From Winogradskyella sp. (GTDB lineage: Bacteria > Bacteroidota > Bacteroidia > Flavobacteriales > Flavobacteriaceae), in NCBI RefSeq assembly GCF_013042245.1, contig NZ_JABDQL010000070.1, positions 1 to 37,218 of the forward strand: a stretch of 37,218 nt of DNA, written 5' to 3'. Positions within the stretch are counted from its first letter, which is position 1, and each line of letters opens with the position of its first letter. The translations under genes were made by a program, and so were the position numbers. Shown in pieces: positions 9,804-17,349 of this stretch. The notes beneath the pieces were generated by a model. The model did no database searches, was not told the DNA's origin, and saw nothing but the letters and a program-made list of their open reading frames with translations.

Positions 9804-10301
9804 CTATTCGAATTCGATTAATAAAGAATTTTTGTCTACAGTTTCACCTTGATTGACTTTAATGGATTTAATAACACCATCTCTAGGAGAGTTAATGACA
9901 TTTTCCATTTTCATCGCTTCAAGTATAAGCAATGCGTCATCTTCTTTTACTTCTTGACCTTGTTTAACACTTACTTCTAGTATTAGTCCAGGCATTGGTG
10001 CTTCTATAGAATTTATCTGTTTAGATGCGCCAATTTCAAAACCTAAGGCTTCTATTTGTTGGTCCAACATATTATTAATTACAACGTCGTACGTGTTATT
10101 ATTCACTTTAATAGAATAACTTTTCTTATTAAAATCTGATCGCAAAACAGTAGCTTTTACCGATTTGTCATTGTTAAGAATATGAAATTGTTTTTCGGAG
10201 GTTTCAACAGCATCCAGTTTATCAATATCTTCTTTTGATACATCAAAACTATATGTTTTGTTGACTTTGAGTTTATACATAAAATTTGATTTTATAGTCA
10301 A
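9804..10301 (-). CDS. Biotin carboxyl carrier protein of acyl-CoA carboxylase
   Basis: 165-residue carrier whose C-terminal ~70 residues form a biotinyl/lipoyl domain (APMPGLILEVSVKQGQEV onward) with biotinylation site AMKMEN at 129-134; K131 is the expected modified lysine. The N-terminal ~90 residues match the linker and BT-like region found in the alpha chains of propionyl-CoA carboxylases. First gene of the operon; it would shuttle carboxybiotin between the two enzymes encoded downstream. The start may be Met1 or Met8 (10280), since MYKLKVNKTYSF looks like a natural beginning and no ribosome-binding site decides it. A TAATTTTG -7 element lies about 50 bp upstream. Confidence 0.88.
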   Translation of the reverse strand: MTIKSNFMYKLKVNKTYSFDVSKEDIDKLDAVETSEKQFHILNNDKSVKATVLRSDFNKKSYSIKVNNNTYDVVINNMLDQQIEALGFEIGASKQINSIEAPMPGLILEVSVKQGQEVKEDDALLILEAMKMENVINSPRDGVIKSIKVNQGETVDKNSLLIEFE

Positions 10302-10331
10302 GTAAAATTACTGCTATGTTGTAATAGAAAT

Positions 10332-10347
10332 CATGAAAAAAATCATG
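10332..10347. repeat. Inverted repeat CATGA-N6-TCATG at the predicted carboxylase operon start
   Basis: Five-base arms separated by six A residues (plus strand), beginning 5 bp downstream of the -7 element. Could be an operator half-site pair or a short leader hairpin; the arms are short and chance is possible. Confidence 0.3.
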
Positions 10348-10351
10348 TTTT

Positions 10352-10359
10352 CAAAATTA
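10352..10359 (-). promoter_or_regulatory. -7 promoter element (TAATTTTG) of the carboxylase operon
   Basis: An exact TAnnTTTG match on the minus strand, overlapping the stop codon of the PrsW-like gene and about 50 bp before the carrier protein start. Just downstream, at the expected transcription start, lies the inverted repeat CATGA-N6-TCATG (10332-10347). No strong -33 element is visible. Confidence 0.45.
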
Positions 10360-11037
10360 TTTATCATGCTTAAAATACGATTTTTTTTGATGTCGTTTTA
10401 TAGCTTTTCTTGAAAGAATAAGTCCTATTATCAAAGAAATAAAAGCACCTATATAAATACCAGGAATAAAGTTAATAAACAAAAAGAAATCATAAGCTCC
10501 ATGAAATAGTGTTGCTAAAAGTAAACCGGTCATGTTTAACCCGAATCTATTATTTGAAAACTTAGCCTTTCCCATAAAATAACCCATCAAAACACCAAAA
10601 GTTGCATGTGCAGGGACGGCTGTAAAAGCTCGTAAAATAGCAGTTTCATAACCGCCTTTTAAAACATACATTATGTTTTCGGTACAGGCAAAACCCATGG
10701 ATACCATGACAGCATAGACTATACCATCATAGGGTTCATTAAATTCTTTATTAGGTTGTGCAAAATATTTGACGATGATATATTTACTAAACTCTTCTGA
10801 TAATGCTACCACAAAAAATGCTTGGATAAATTGTTGCCAAACGCTAAACTTGTCTGTTACTGGAATAAGTCTTCCAGTTATAAGATACAGTATTAGTACT
10901 ATAAATACGCTTACAAAAGCACCAAGTAAAAAGCTTTTAGTTAAAAGACCAAAAGGTTCTTTTTCATATTTATCCTGAAAGTATATATACAGAATGATGG
11001 TTATTATTGGTGTTACGGCAAATAGAAATAAAGTCAT
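10357..11037 (-). CDS. PrsW-family intramembrane metalloprotease-like protein
   Basis: 226-residue, very hydrophobic protein with roughly seven or eight membrane helices. Family motifs of PrsW, the Bacillus site-1 protease for anti-sigma factor RsiW, are present: EEFSKY (EExxK), FACTENIMY (FxxxEN), AHATFGVLMGYF and LFHGAYDFF (HxxxD), giving the expected glutamate and histidine active-site set. The target in this organism is unknown. The start codon overlaps the stop of the Nudix gene (TAATG), indicating translational coupling; it is the third gene of a minus-strand operon that begins with a class V aminotransferase. Confidence 0.85.
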   Translation of the reverse strand: MTLFLFAVTPIITIILYIYFQDKYEKEPFGLLTKSFLLGAFVSVFIVLILYLITGRLIPVTDKFSVWQQFIQAFFVVALSEEFSKYIIVKYFAQPNKEFNEPYDGIVYAVMVSMGFACTENIMYVLKGGYETAILRAFTAVPAHATFGVLMGYFMGKAKFSNNRFGLNMTGLLLATLFHGAYDFFLFINFIPGIYIGAFISLIIGLILSRKAIKRHQKKSYFKHDK

Positions 11038-11588
11038 TACAATTGAGCTTTAATGTTTTTTAAAACAAATTCGTAATAACGTTTGTTTGAAGCTATAAAA
11101 TGAGAATTAGTTTCACTATTAGACAATAAACTTTCAAAGGTGTCTAAACTTACCAATTTAAGTGCTTCAACTTCATCTTCTTGAGGTATAAGACTTTCTA
11201 AACTTACTGGAAGTTTTGAGATGTACACCTGATGGAATTCATAATCTTTTATGTTGCCATTATTATATTCAGATTTGTGCAAGTGTGTACCTATTTTTAT
11301 TAAGTATTTCTTATTTAAGTTTAAGCCAATCTCTTCTTCTGTTTCGCGAATAGCGGCTTCAGTAAATGTCTCACCGGCATCAATATGTCCTGCAACCGAT
11401 ACATCCCAAAGTAGTGGGTATATGGTTTTTTTGTGAGAACGCTGCTGTAATAATATTTCACCTTTTGGTGTATATAACCACAAATGGATGGTGTTATGGT
11501 ACCAGCCATTTTTATGAATATCTGACTTTAAAGCCGTTTTTCCAGTTGGATTTCCCTTAGCATCAACAATGTCTATGAGTTCATCCAT
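11037..11588 (-). CDS. Nudix hydrolase, Idi/YfcD-like
   Basis: 183-residue Nudix protein with the full Nudix box GHIDAGETFTEAAIRETEEEIG, giving all box residues (G-x5-E-x7-RE-x2-EE-x-G). The N-terminal MDELIDIVDAKGNPTG and HLWLYTPKGEILLQQRS resemble the isopentenyl-diphosphate isomerase-like and YfcD-like subgroup. Idi isomerases need a Cys and Glu pair in the active site that I cannot place here, so a nucleotide-diphosphate or diphosphate hydrolase is more likely; the substrate is not assignable. Overlaps the aminotransferase gene by 8 bp upstream and the PrsW-like gene by 1 bp downstream. Confidence 0.9.
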   Translation of the reverse strand: MDELIDIVDAKGNPTGKTALKSDIHKNGWYHNTIHLWLYTPKGEILLQQRSHKKTIYPLLWDVSVAGHIDAGETFTEAAIRETEEEIGLNLNKKYLIKIGTHLHKSEYNNGNIKDYEFHQVYISKLPVSLESLIPQEDEVEALKLVSLDTFESLLSNSETNSHFIASNKRYYEFVLKNIKAQL

Positions 11589-12732
11589 TGACTACCGAAT
11601 TGATAACGTTATATAACTTATTGAAATGCTTTTCTGCATTAAAAACGTGACAAGACACTCGCATATACTTTCCCCTAAACGATAGGTGAATATTGTTAGA
11701 TTTTAATACTTCTTTCAATTTATCGACATCTACAGAATTTGGAATCTTAATACCAAATAAATGCTTTGCCCTGATATTGGGAGTGTTTGATGTGAATCCT
11801 AATTCTGATAGTTTTACCAAGGATTTTTCACTTATTAAATGACAATACTCTTGAAATTCCTGTCTGTTAATTTTCAAAATTTCTGTTAATGCTGCAATTT
11901 GCATTTTTACATAAATAAAACTTCCGCTTTCGCCCATAGCATAACGGCTAGCTTTAGATTTATATTCCGACTGGTAAGTGGTTAAACCCGATAGGTTTTC
12001 ACTTCCTAATCGGTTTGCCCAGTTTTGCTCAATCGGTTTTCCACCATCAAAATAAGGACCGTAATACGCGTAAGCACAACCATAAGGACCAAATAACCAT
12101 TTATAACCGGCACAAACCAATGCATCTGGCTGAATATCTTTTATGGAAAAGGGTAGTGCACCGATGGATTGACTGCCGTCGATTACTAGAAGAGAATTGT
12201 TCTCGCTGGTCTTATTTCGAATAGCCTTTAAATCAAACAACAATCCATTTGCCCAATGGATATGACCAATAGCGACTAATGCAGTCTTAGAATTAATTTT
12301 TTTAAGAATTGCAGAGTTCCAATCTTCAGGATTATCAGGCTGTTTAATGGTTACTATTTTGGTGTCGTAACGTTTAGCTACATCTTCCCATATATAATAA
12401 TTACTTGGAAATTGCTCTTCAACAATTAGAATTTCATCACCTGAATTAAGCGTGATATTATTCGCCACATTCGCCATTCCGTATGAAACCGATGGAATAG
12501 TTACGACACGATTATAATCATCTTCGTCAATAACTTTGGCAAATAGTTTTCTGAGGTCAATGACAGGGTTAAACAAGTCTGACCCTTGCCGTAACTCTGG
12601 ATGACTTTTTTGTTTTATAGCTTCAATACCAGCAGTCTCAACCGATTTAAAAGCAGGAGAAAAGCTTGCCGTGTTTAAATAGATTACATCCTCGGAAATA
12701 TTAAAAAGCTGTTGTTTGGGCTTAAAAATCAT
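11581..12732 (-). CDS. Class V aminotransferase-fold PLP enzyme
   Basis: 383-residue fold-type I PLP enzyme. The Schiff-base lysine is K211 in CAGYKWLFGPYG, and D185 in VIDGSQSIG is positioned to bind the PLP nitrogen. N-terminal YLNTASFSPAF is typical of the cysteine desulfurase, isopenicillin-N epimerase and kynureninase-like superfamily. I see no conserved catalytic cysteine loop, and the neighbours are not Fe-S genes, so a cysteine desulfurase role is not supported; the substrate is unknown. First of three overlapping genes. A strong terminator ends only about 8 bp before its start codon and I find no TAnnTTTG element in that gap, so how it is transcribed is unclear. Confidence 0.87.
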   Translation of the reverse strand: MIFKPKQQLFNISEDVIYLNTASFSPAFKSVETAGIEAIKQKSHPELRQGSDLFNPVIDLRKLFAKVIDEDDYNRVVTIPSVSYGMANVANNITLNSGDEILIVEEQFPSNYYIWEDVAKRYDTKIVTIKQPDNPEDWNSAILKKINSKTALVAIGHIHWANGLLFDLKAIRNKTSENNSLLVIDGSQSIGALPFSIKDIQPDALVCAGYKWLFGPYGCAYAYYGPYFDGGKPIEQNWANRLGSENLSGLTTYQSEYKSKASRYAMGESGSFIYVKMQIAALTEILKINRQEFQEYCHLISEKSLVKLSELGFTSNTPNIRAKHLFGIKIPNSVDVDKLKEVLKSNNIHLSFRGKYMRVSCHVFNAEKHFNKLYNVINSVVNG

Positions 12733-12740
12733 TTACAGTT

Positions 12741-12782
12741 AAAAAAAATGGCTGTTCGATAGGATATTTATCAAACAACCAT
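12741..12782 (-). terminator. Strong intrinsic terminator after the M42 peptidase gene
   Basis: On the minus strand a 14-bp stem (12782-12769 with 12761-12748, two G-U pairs) with a 7-nt loop is followed by eight T residues (12748-12741). It lies in the 58-bp gap between the peptidase stop and the aminotransferase start, reaching to within about 8 bp of the latter. Confidence 0.85.
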
Positions 12783-12790
12783 ATATATGC

Positions 12791-13879
12791 TTAGTTAAAA
12801 TAGCTAAACGTTTCGCCTTCTTTAATCTTAAGTAGCGATTCGTAAATTAAACGAATAACGTTTTCTACATCATCTTTGTGTACCATTTCTACTGTCGTGT
12901 GCATGTATCGCAAAGGCAATGAAATTAGAGCAGAAGCGACACCGCCATTACTGTATGCAAACGCATCAGTATCTGTTCCTGTGGCTCTAGATAAAGCTGC
13001 ACGTTGAAAAGGTATTTTCTTTTCTTCTGCCGTGTCCGTGATTAAATTCCTTAATTTTTGCTGTACTGCAGGCGCATATGCAATGACTGGACCATTACCA
13101 ATTTCAGCAAGGCCTTGTTTTTTAGGGTCAATCATTGGTGTTGTTGTGTCGTGTGTGACATCTGTAACAATGGCTACATTAGGCTTAATGGTTTCAGTAA
13201 TCATTTCGGCACCACGGAGTCCAATTTCTTCCTGAACAGAATTGGTGATATAGAGTCCAAAAGGGAGTTTCTTTTTGTTTTCTTTTAGTAAACGTGCGAC
13301 CTCAGCAATCATAAAACCACCCATACGGTTGTCTAAAGCACGACAAACAAATTTATCGTTATTGAGTATGTGAAATTCATCTGGGTATGTAATAACACAA
13401 CCAACATGGACGCCCATTTTTTCAACTTCTTTTTTGTCTTTTGCACCAATGTCAATACAAATATTATCTGGCTTTGGAGCTTCTTCTTTAGATTTGTTGC
13501 GTGTGTGGATTGCTGGCCAACCAAAAACGCCTTTTACAATACCTTTTTTGGTATGAATATTAACAATTTTACTTGGTGCAATTTGGTGGTCGCTTCCGCC
13601 ATTTCTAATGACATAAAGTAAACCATTGTCAGATATATAATTGACATACCATGAAATTTCGTCAGCATGTCCTTCAATAACTACTTTGTATTTTGCCTTA
13701 GGATTAATTACTGCAACGGCACTACCGTAGGTGTCTGTTATAAATTCATCAACGTAAGGTTTTAGATAATCCATCCAAATTTTTTGTCCTTCCCATTCGT
13801 ACCCTGTTGGTGATGCGTTATTTAAATATTTTTCTAAAAAGTCCATTGACTTTTTGTTGAGTATCTTCTGTTTTGCCAT
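12791..13879 (-). CDS. M42-family metallo-aminopeptidase (glutamyl aminopeptidase/FrvX type)
   Basis: 362-residue cytosolic di-metal aminopeptidase of family M42, forming large tetrahedral complexes in known members and removing N-terminal residues from peptides. The metal and catalytic set is complete: H71 (EGHADE), D183 (ALDNR), E217 catalytic and E218 (QEEIG), D240 (VTDVTHD) and H327 (RYMHTTVE). Length is normal. Single gene followed by its own terminator and divergent from the DUF4294 gene. Endoglucanase (CelM) is an old misnomer for the same family. No clear promoter element seen upstream. Confidence 0.92.
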   Translation of the reverse strand: MAKQKILNKKSMDFLEKYLNNASPTGYEWEGQKIWMDYLKPYVDEFITDTYGSAVAVINPKAKYKVVIEGHADEISWYVNYISDNGLLYVIRNGGSDHQIAPSKIVNIHTKKGIVKGVFGWPAIHTRNKSKEEAPKPDNICIDIGAKDKKEVEKMGVHVGCVITYPDEFHILNNDKFVCRALDNRMGGFMIAEVARLLKENKKKLPFGLYITNSVQEEIGLRGAEMITETIKPNVAIVTDVTHDTTTPMIDPKKQGLAEIGNGPVIAYAPAVQQKLRNLITDTAEEKKIPFQRAALSRATGTDTDAFAYSNGGVASALISLPLRYMHTTVEMVHKDDVENVIRLIYESLLKIKEGETFSYFN

Positions 13880-13947
13880 GCGATTAAATTTTTCCTAAAA
13901 ATAACAATATTAATAGTAAAATTAGGGTTATAGGATAGATTAATTCT

Positions 13948-13955
13948 TAATTTTG
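13948..13955 (+). promoter_or_regulatory. -7 promoter element (TAATTTTG) of the DUF4294-trhA operon
   Basis: An exact TAnnTTTG match 45 bp before the DUF4294 start codon, in the 120-bp gap that separates it from the divergent M42 gene. No good -33 element. Confidence 0.4.
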
Positions 13956-13999
13956 AGTCGCCGTGGCTTCCATTTTTGGAATGATTTTAGAGCATTATT

Positions 14000-14689
14000 A
14001 TGTATATGCGATATATTGTCCTTTTTTTACTTTGTTCACCTATGTTTTTGGCGGCTCAGATTGATCCTGTTGAACAAGATTCTATATCCGAAACATATAT
14101 AATTATTGAAGGTGATTCTATTCCTAAAAAGTTTATAGGTTTAGATGAAGTAATTGTTTTACCAAATCTGAAATTAGAAAATAGGAAAGAACGCATTAGA
14201 TATTATATTTTAAGACGAAAGACAATAAAAGTATATCCATACGCAAAGCTGGCGGCAGAACGATTAGTGTCACTTCAGGAGCGTTTGGATGCTTTGCCAA
14301 AACAACGTCAGAAAAAGAAATATGCTAAAATCATTCAGAAGTATATTGAAAATGAATTTTCAGAAGAATTAAAGAAGCTGACTAAAACTGAAGGTCAGAT
14401 TTTGGTAAAACTAATTCACAGACAGACAGGAAAGACCACATTTAAGCTCATTAAGGAATTGCGAAGCGGTTGGCGTGCCTTTTGGTTTAATAGTACGGCA
14501 AGTTTATTTAATATTTCTTTGAAACGTGAGTTTGTTCCCTTAGAAGTAGAGGAGGATTTTTTGATTGAAGATATTTTACTTAGAGCCTTTCAAAATGGTC
14601 AATTGGATCGCCAAAAACCTGCTTTTGAAATTGATTATTACGGTTTAAATGATAAATGGATGGGGAAGAAAAAATCGATAAAAAAATAA
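14000..14689 (+). CDS. Secreted DUF4294-domain protein
   Basis: 229 residues. An N-terminal signal peptide (hydrophobic IVLFLLCSPMFLAA, likely cleaved near AAQ at ~20) precedes a DUF4294 domain (RYYILRRKTIKVYPYAKLAAERL to about residue 185) that contains EGQILVKLIHRQTGKTTFKLIKELRSGW, the family's most conserved stretch. DUF4294 is a Bacteroidota family of unknown function, so the protein is probably periplasmic or envelope-associated. The start may be Met1 or Met3 (14006). The stop overlaps the start of trhA as TAATG, indicating co-translation. Confidence 0.85.
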   Translation: MYMRYIVLFLLCSPMFLAAQIDPVEQDSISETYIIIEGDSIPKKFIGLDEVIVLPNLKLENRKERIRYYILRRKTIKVYPYAKLAAERLVSLQERLDALPKQRQKKKYAKIIQKYIENEFSEELKKLTKTEGQILVKLIHRQTGKTTFKLIKELRSGWRAFWFNSTASLFNISLKREFVPLEVEEDFLIEDILLRAFQNGQLDRQKPAFEIDYYGLNDKWMGKKKSIKK

Positions 14690-15315
14690 TGAGCGTACAA
14701 TCTAAACAGGAAGAATTACTTAACTCTTGGTCTCACGGGCTAGGTACTATTTTGGGTATTGTTGGTCTCATCTTTTTAATCACTGGCGTAGATAGTTCCA
14801 AACCCTGGTATTTACTTAGCGTCGTTATTTATGGTATATCAATTATTATTCTGTTTGCTGCATCAACAGCATATCATGCCGTCTCTAAATACGATTTAAA
14901 GAAAAAATTTAGGATAGTAGACCACATTAGTATCTACCTACTCATTGCTGGTACTTACACTCCAGTTTTGTTAATTACACTTTCAAATAGCTTGGGTTGG
15001 CAACTGTTTTATGCGGTTTGGGGAATAGCCTTATTTGGCGTAATTCTTAAGCTTTTTTTTACAGGAAGATTTGAAATATTTTCAACTTTATTGTATTTAG
15101 TTATGGGTTGGCTAATTGTGTTTGATTTTTCGACACTATCTGAAATCATGCATCCAAATGGGATACTTTGGTTGTTTGCGGGTGGTATGTTTTATACCGT
15201 TGGAATTATTTTTTATACGATTCATAAAATTCCATTTAATCATGTTATATGGCACTTTTTTGTACTCGCAGGTGCCATTTGCCACTTTTTTATGATTTAT
15301 GAATATGTTATCTAA
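14689..15315 (+). CDS. trhA: Hemolysin III/PAQR-family membrane protein
   Basis: Seven-helix membrane protein of the PAQR/hemolysin III family, 208 residues from the start chosen here. Conserved residues: S59 and H63 in STAYHAVS, D78 and H79, and the HxxxH pair H185 and H189 in the last part, which form the zinc site of PAQR hydrolases. In bacteria the role is linked to membrane fluidity or energy metabolism (TrhA); true haemolysis is doubtful. An upstream in-frame ATG at 14656 would add 11 polar residues and overlap the previous gene by 34 bp; ATG 14689 forms a TAATG coupled junction and fits the family length, so I prefer it. Its stop overlaps the VOC pseudogene end by 4 bp. Confidence 0.88.
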   Translation: MSVQSKQEELLNSWSHGLGTILGIVGLIFLITGVDSSKPWYLLSVVIYGISIIILFAASTAYHAVSKYDLKKKFRIVDHISIYLLIAGTYTPVLLITLSNSLGWQLFYAVWGIALFGVILKLFFTGRFEIFSTLLYLVMGWLIVFDFSTLSEIMHPNGILWLFAGGMFYTVGIIFYTIHKIPFNHVIWHFFVLAGAICHFFMIYEYVI

Positions 15316-15683
15316 ACGTGCTGGTCAATTAAAATAGTATTTCCATCTGGATCAAATAATGTAATACTTTCTGGCCCTTTTGTATTTTCATCAGCTTCTT
15401 TAATAAGTTTTATTCCTGAAGATTTTAAATGCTCTTATATAGCTCTAACATCGTCAAAATTAGCTTGGGCCTCCGCATCTTGATTCCATCCTGGATTAAA
15501 CGTAATAATGTTGCCCTCAAACATGCCCTGAAACAATCCTACAATAGCATCACCATTTTTCATGATAAGGTAATGACGTTCCATATGTCCGGCAAACACT
15601 GTAAAGCCTAGGGTTTCATAAAATGTTTTTGAAGCTTTAATATCCTTGACGCTTAAGCTTATAGAAAATGCACCTACCTTCAT
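15312..15683 (-). pseudogene. VOC-family (glyoxalase/bleomycin-resistance fold) gene with premature TAA
   Basis: The first 82 codons (MKVGAFSISLSVKDIKASKTF to DDVRAI) give the first half of a VOC-superfamily protein. A TAA at 15435-15437 ends them, yet the same frame continues with EHLKSSGIKLIKEADENT and ends in SITLFDPDGNTILIDQHV and a TAG at 15312-15314, the normal C-terminus of the family. Bridged, the gene is 122 codons plus the internal stop, a normal length. Family members usually carry Gln or a similar residue at this helix position, so a CAA to TAA change is the simplest explanation. Either a recent pseudogene or an 82-residue truncated product without the second half of the metal site. 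Confidence 0.85.
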
Positions 15684-15693
15684 AATTGATTTA

Positions 15694-15716
15694 ATTTAGA
15701 AATTGATATTCTAAAT
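15694..15716. repeat. Inverted repeat ATTTAGAA-N7-TTCTAAAT upstream of the VOC gene
   Basis: Perfect 8-bp arms (15694-15701, 15709-15716), 11 bp upstream of the VOC start codon on the minus strand. Position would suit an operator or leader hairpin; AT-rich, so moderate-to-low confidence. Confidence 0.3.
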
Positions 15717-15753
15717 ATAATCAAAAGGCACAAATAAATTGATGTCTTATTGT

Positions 15754-16152
15754 TTAGGCATTAGCTTTGGTAAACCACTTCTTATCAATTATTGGGATGT
15801 CTCTTCTTGATAACCAAAGTGTCACCAAACTTAAAATAAATGTAACTATTGCTGTATAAAATAGTAATCCACCATCTCCATTGATGTCAATTCCTAAATC
15901 TGTAAGATGCATCATAATAGCTCCGCCAATTATGCCAAGTACAAGAGTTGCACCTAACCAAGTAGTTTTTGGGACTAGAATTAAAATATTAGCGATAAGT
16001 TCTAACACACCAATACCAATACGACCAAAAGGTTCTAAGCTAACTTGAGTAAAGATATACACACTATCTGGAAGAGCTGTGAATTTAAATCACAGTTTTT
16101 GTATAAGAATTACAGCTATGGCTATATGGATGATGAGCTTTAAATATTTCAT
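15754..16152 (-). pseudogene. DoxX-family membrane protein gene with premature TGA
   Basis: From the ATG at 16152 the frame reads MKYLKLIIHIAIAVILIQKL, then TGA (16090-16092), then FKFTALPDSVYIFTQVSLEP continuing without break to a stop at 15754, 132 codons in all. Both sides belong to the same four-helix DoxX-type protein: LQTLxFKFTxxPDSVYIF is a familiar N-terminal helix 1 and loop. The expected aromatic residue at codon 21 suggests TGG to TGA, though I cannot prove the ancestral codon. An internal GTG at 16062 could give a 102-residue protein lacking helix 1, probably non-functional. Next to the VOC pseudogene, on the same strand. Confidence 0.8.
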
Positions 16153-16222
16153 ATTGAATGATTTTAGTTAAATTATAAACTTTCTGTCAATAATTAAATT
16201 CAATACTTACAAATACACAATG

Positions 16223-16230
16223 CAAAATTA
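16223..16230 (-). promoter_or_regulatory. -7 promoter-like element (TAATTTTG) upstream of the DoxX pseudogene
   Basis: Exact TAnnTTTG match on the minus strand, 71 bp before the DoxX ATG and just past the DUF4268 stop. The region between is otherwise featureless. Confidence 0.3.
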
Positions 16231-16244
16231 TTTATATATCTATT

Positions 16245-16673
16245 TTAGGACTTAATAATATCCTTATACTCTTCAAAAAAAGCTTCAAAAAAAGACATTT
16301 TTTCAAAGAAAAATTCCATAACATCACGCCAATTATTTTTGTTATGTATTGACACCTTTTGTTCAAGAGGTATATAAATTCTAGAAATTTCTTTACCATT
16401 ATCTAGGTAGAATTCTTCTTCGTAAATGGCTTCAGGAAGATAGTCTGAATGCAAAATGTTTTTTAAGGCTTCGAGCTTTTCCCAACAGTTGATACGGTTT
16501 TCTAAATCGTTTTCTAGGTCTAAACACACAAAGGCTTTTTTAGTATCGAAGTAGAATTTAAAAGATAATCCTTTAATTTTTGTATTGTAGAGCAACCATT
16601 TTCTTGGGAATGATTTGCCAAAACTTATCCAAAAGTCTTCGCGTAGTTTTCGGCTTTCCTCTTTGCTAAACAT
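16245..16673 (-). CDS. DUF4268-family protein
   Basis: 142-residue soluble protein matching the DUF4268 family (SRKLREDFWISFGKSFPRKWLLYNTKIKGL and FYFDTKKAFVCLDLE near the N-terminus; NNWRDVMEFFFEKM near the C-terminus). In other proteins this domain occurs at the C-terminus of larger nuclease-like proteins, but here it stands alone with no visible catalytic motif. Function unknown. It begins immediately after the ZIP gene's stop codon (no gap), the third gene of a methyltransferase, ZIP and DUF4268 operon. Confidence 0.8.
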   Translation of the reverse strand: MFSKEESRKLREDFWISFGKSFPRKWLLYNTKIKGLSFKFYFDTKKAFVCLDLENDLENRINCWEKLEALKNILHSDYLPEAIYEEEFYLDNGKEISRIYIPLEQKVSIHNKNNWRDVMEFFFEKMSFFEAFFEEYKDIIKS

Positions 16674-17348
16674 TTAGATAAAAAATGCGGTTAAAATTCC
16701 TAAACAAATTACGACTAGTTTAGATAAATTAAATTTATGCCCTTCACCGCTTTCAAACAAAATAGTTGTTGAAATATGGAAGAATATTCCAATAACTATG
16801 GCGTTTATAATATTTATATAATCTGAAGGCAGTTCTGTACTATTAGAAATATAAGTGCCAAAAGGAGTCATTAAAGCAAACACAACTAGAAATCCAATAA
16901 TCTTACTTTTTGTAAAACTCGACTGAAACAAAAATCCGGTAATTAAAGCAGCAATAGGTATTTTATGTACAAAAACACCATACATCATGTCATTATGTTG
17001 ATGAATTGGAAAACCTTCTAAAAAACTATGAATACAGAGGCTTATAAATAGCAACCAAGGAAACTTTGTTTCATTTTTATGAATATGTACATGACCATGC
17101 TCAGCACCTTTTGAAAGGAATTCTAATACAATTTGAAGTAAAATTCCGCCCATGATAAATAAACCTGTCCGCTTTGCATCGAGATGTTCATAAACTTCAG
17201 GAAGTAAATCAAAAAGCGTTAATGCCAATAAAAATGCACCACTAAAAGAGAGTAGGAGCTTTGTACCTATAACTTTCTTGTTCTTTGTAAGAAAAGCAAT
17301 TAAGACGCCAATTATTATGGCATAAATCGGAAATAGAAACTTATTCAT
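16674..17348 (-). CDS. ZIP-family divalent metal transporter
   Basis: 224-residue inner-membrane protein, about seven or eight helices, likely importing zinc or another divalent metal. The two metal-binding helices are clear: HSFLEG (107-112) and HKIPIAA (128-134), and H191 lies in a later helix. A histidine-rich loop, GAEHGHVHIHKN (81-92), probably binds metal on the way in or senses it. Sits one base after the methyltransferase stop and directly before DUF4268. No Zur-like operator was recognised, so metal control is not shown. Confidence 0.9.
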   Translation of the reverse strand: MNKFLFPIYAIIIGVLIAFLTKNKKVIGTKLLLSFSGAFLLALTLFDLLPEVYEHLDAKRTGLFIMGGILLQIVLEFLSKGAEHGHVHIHKNETKFPWLLFISLCIHSFLEGFPIHQHNDMMYGVFVHKIPIAALITGFLFQSSFTKSKIIGFLVVFALMTPFGTYISNSTELPSDYINIINAIVIGIFFHISTTILFESGEGHKFNLSKLVVICLGILTAFFI

Positions 17349-17349
17349 T

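Noticed and set aside
14656-14688. Longer trhA starting at 14656
   Set aside because: It adds 11 polar residues overlapping DUF4294; the ATG at 14689 gives a TAATG junction and usual length.
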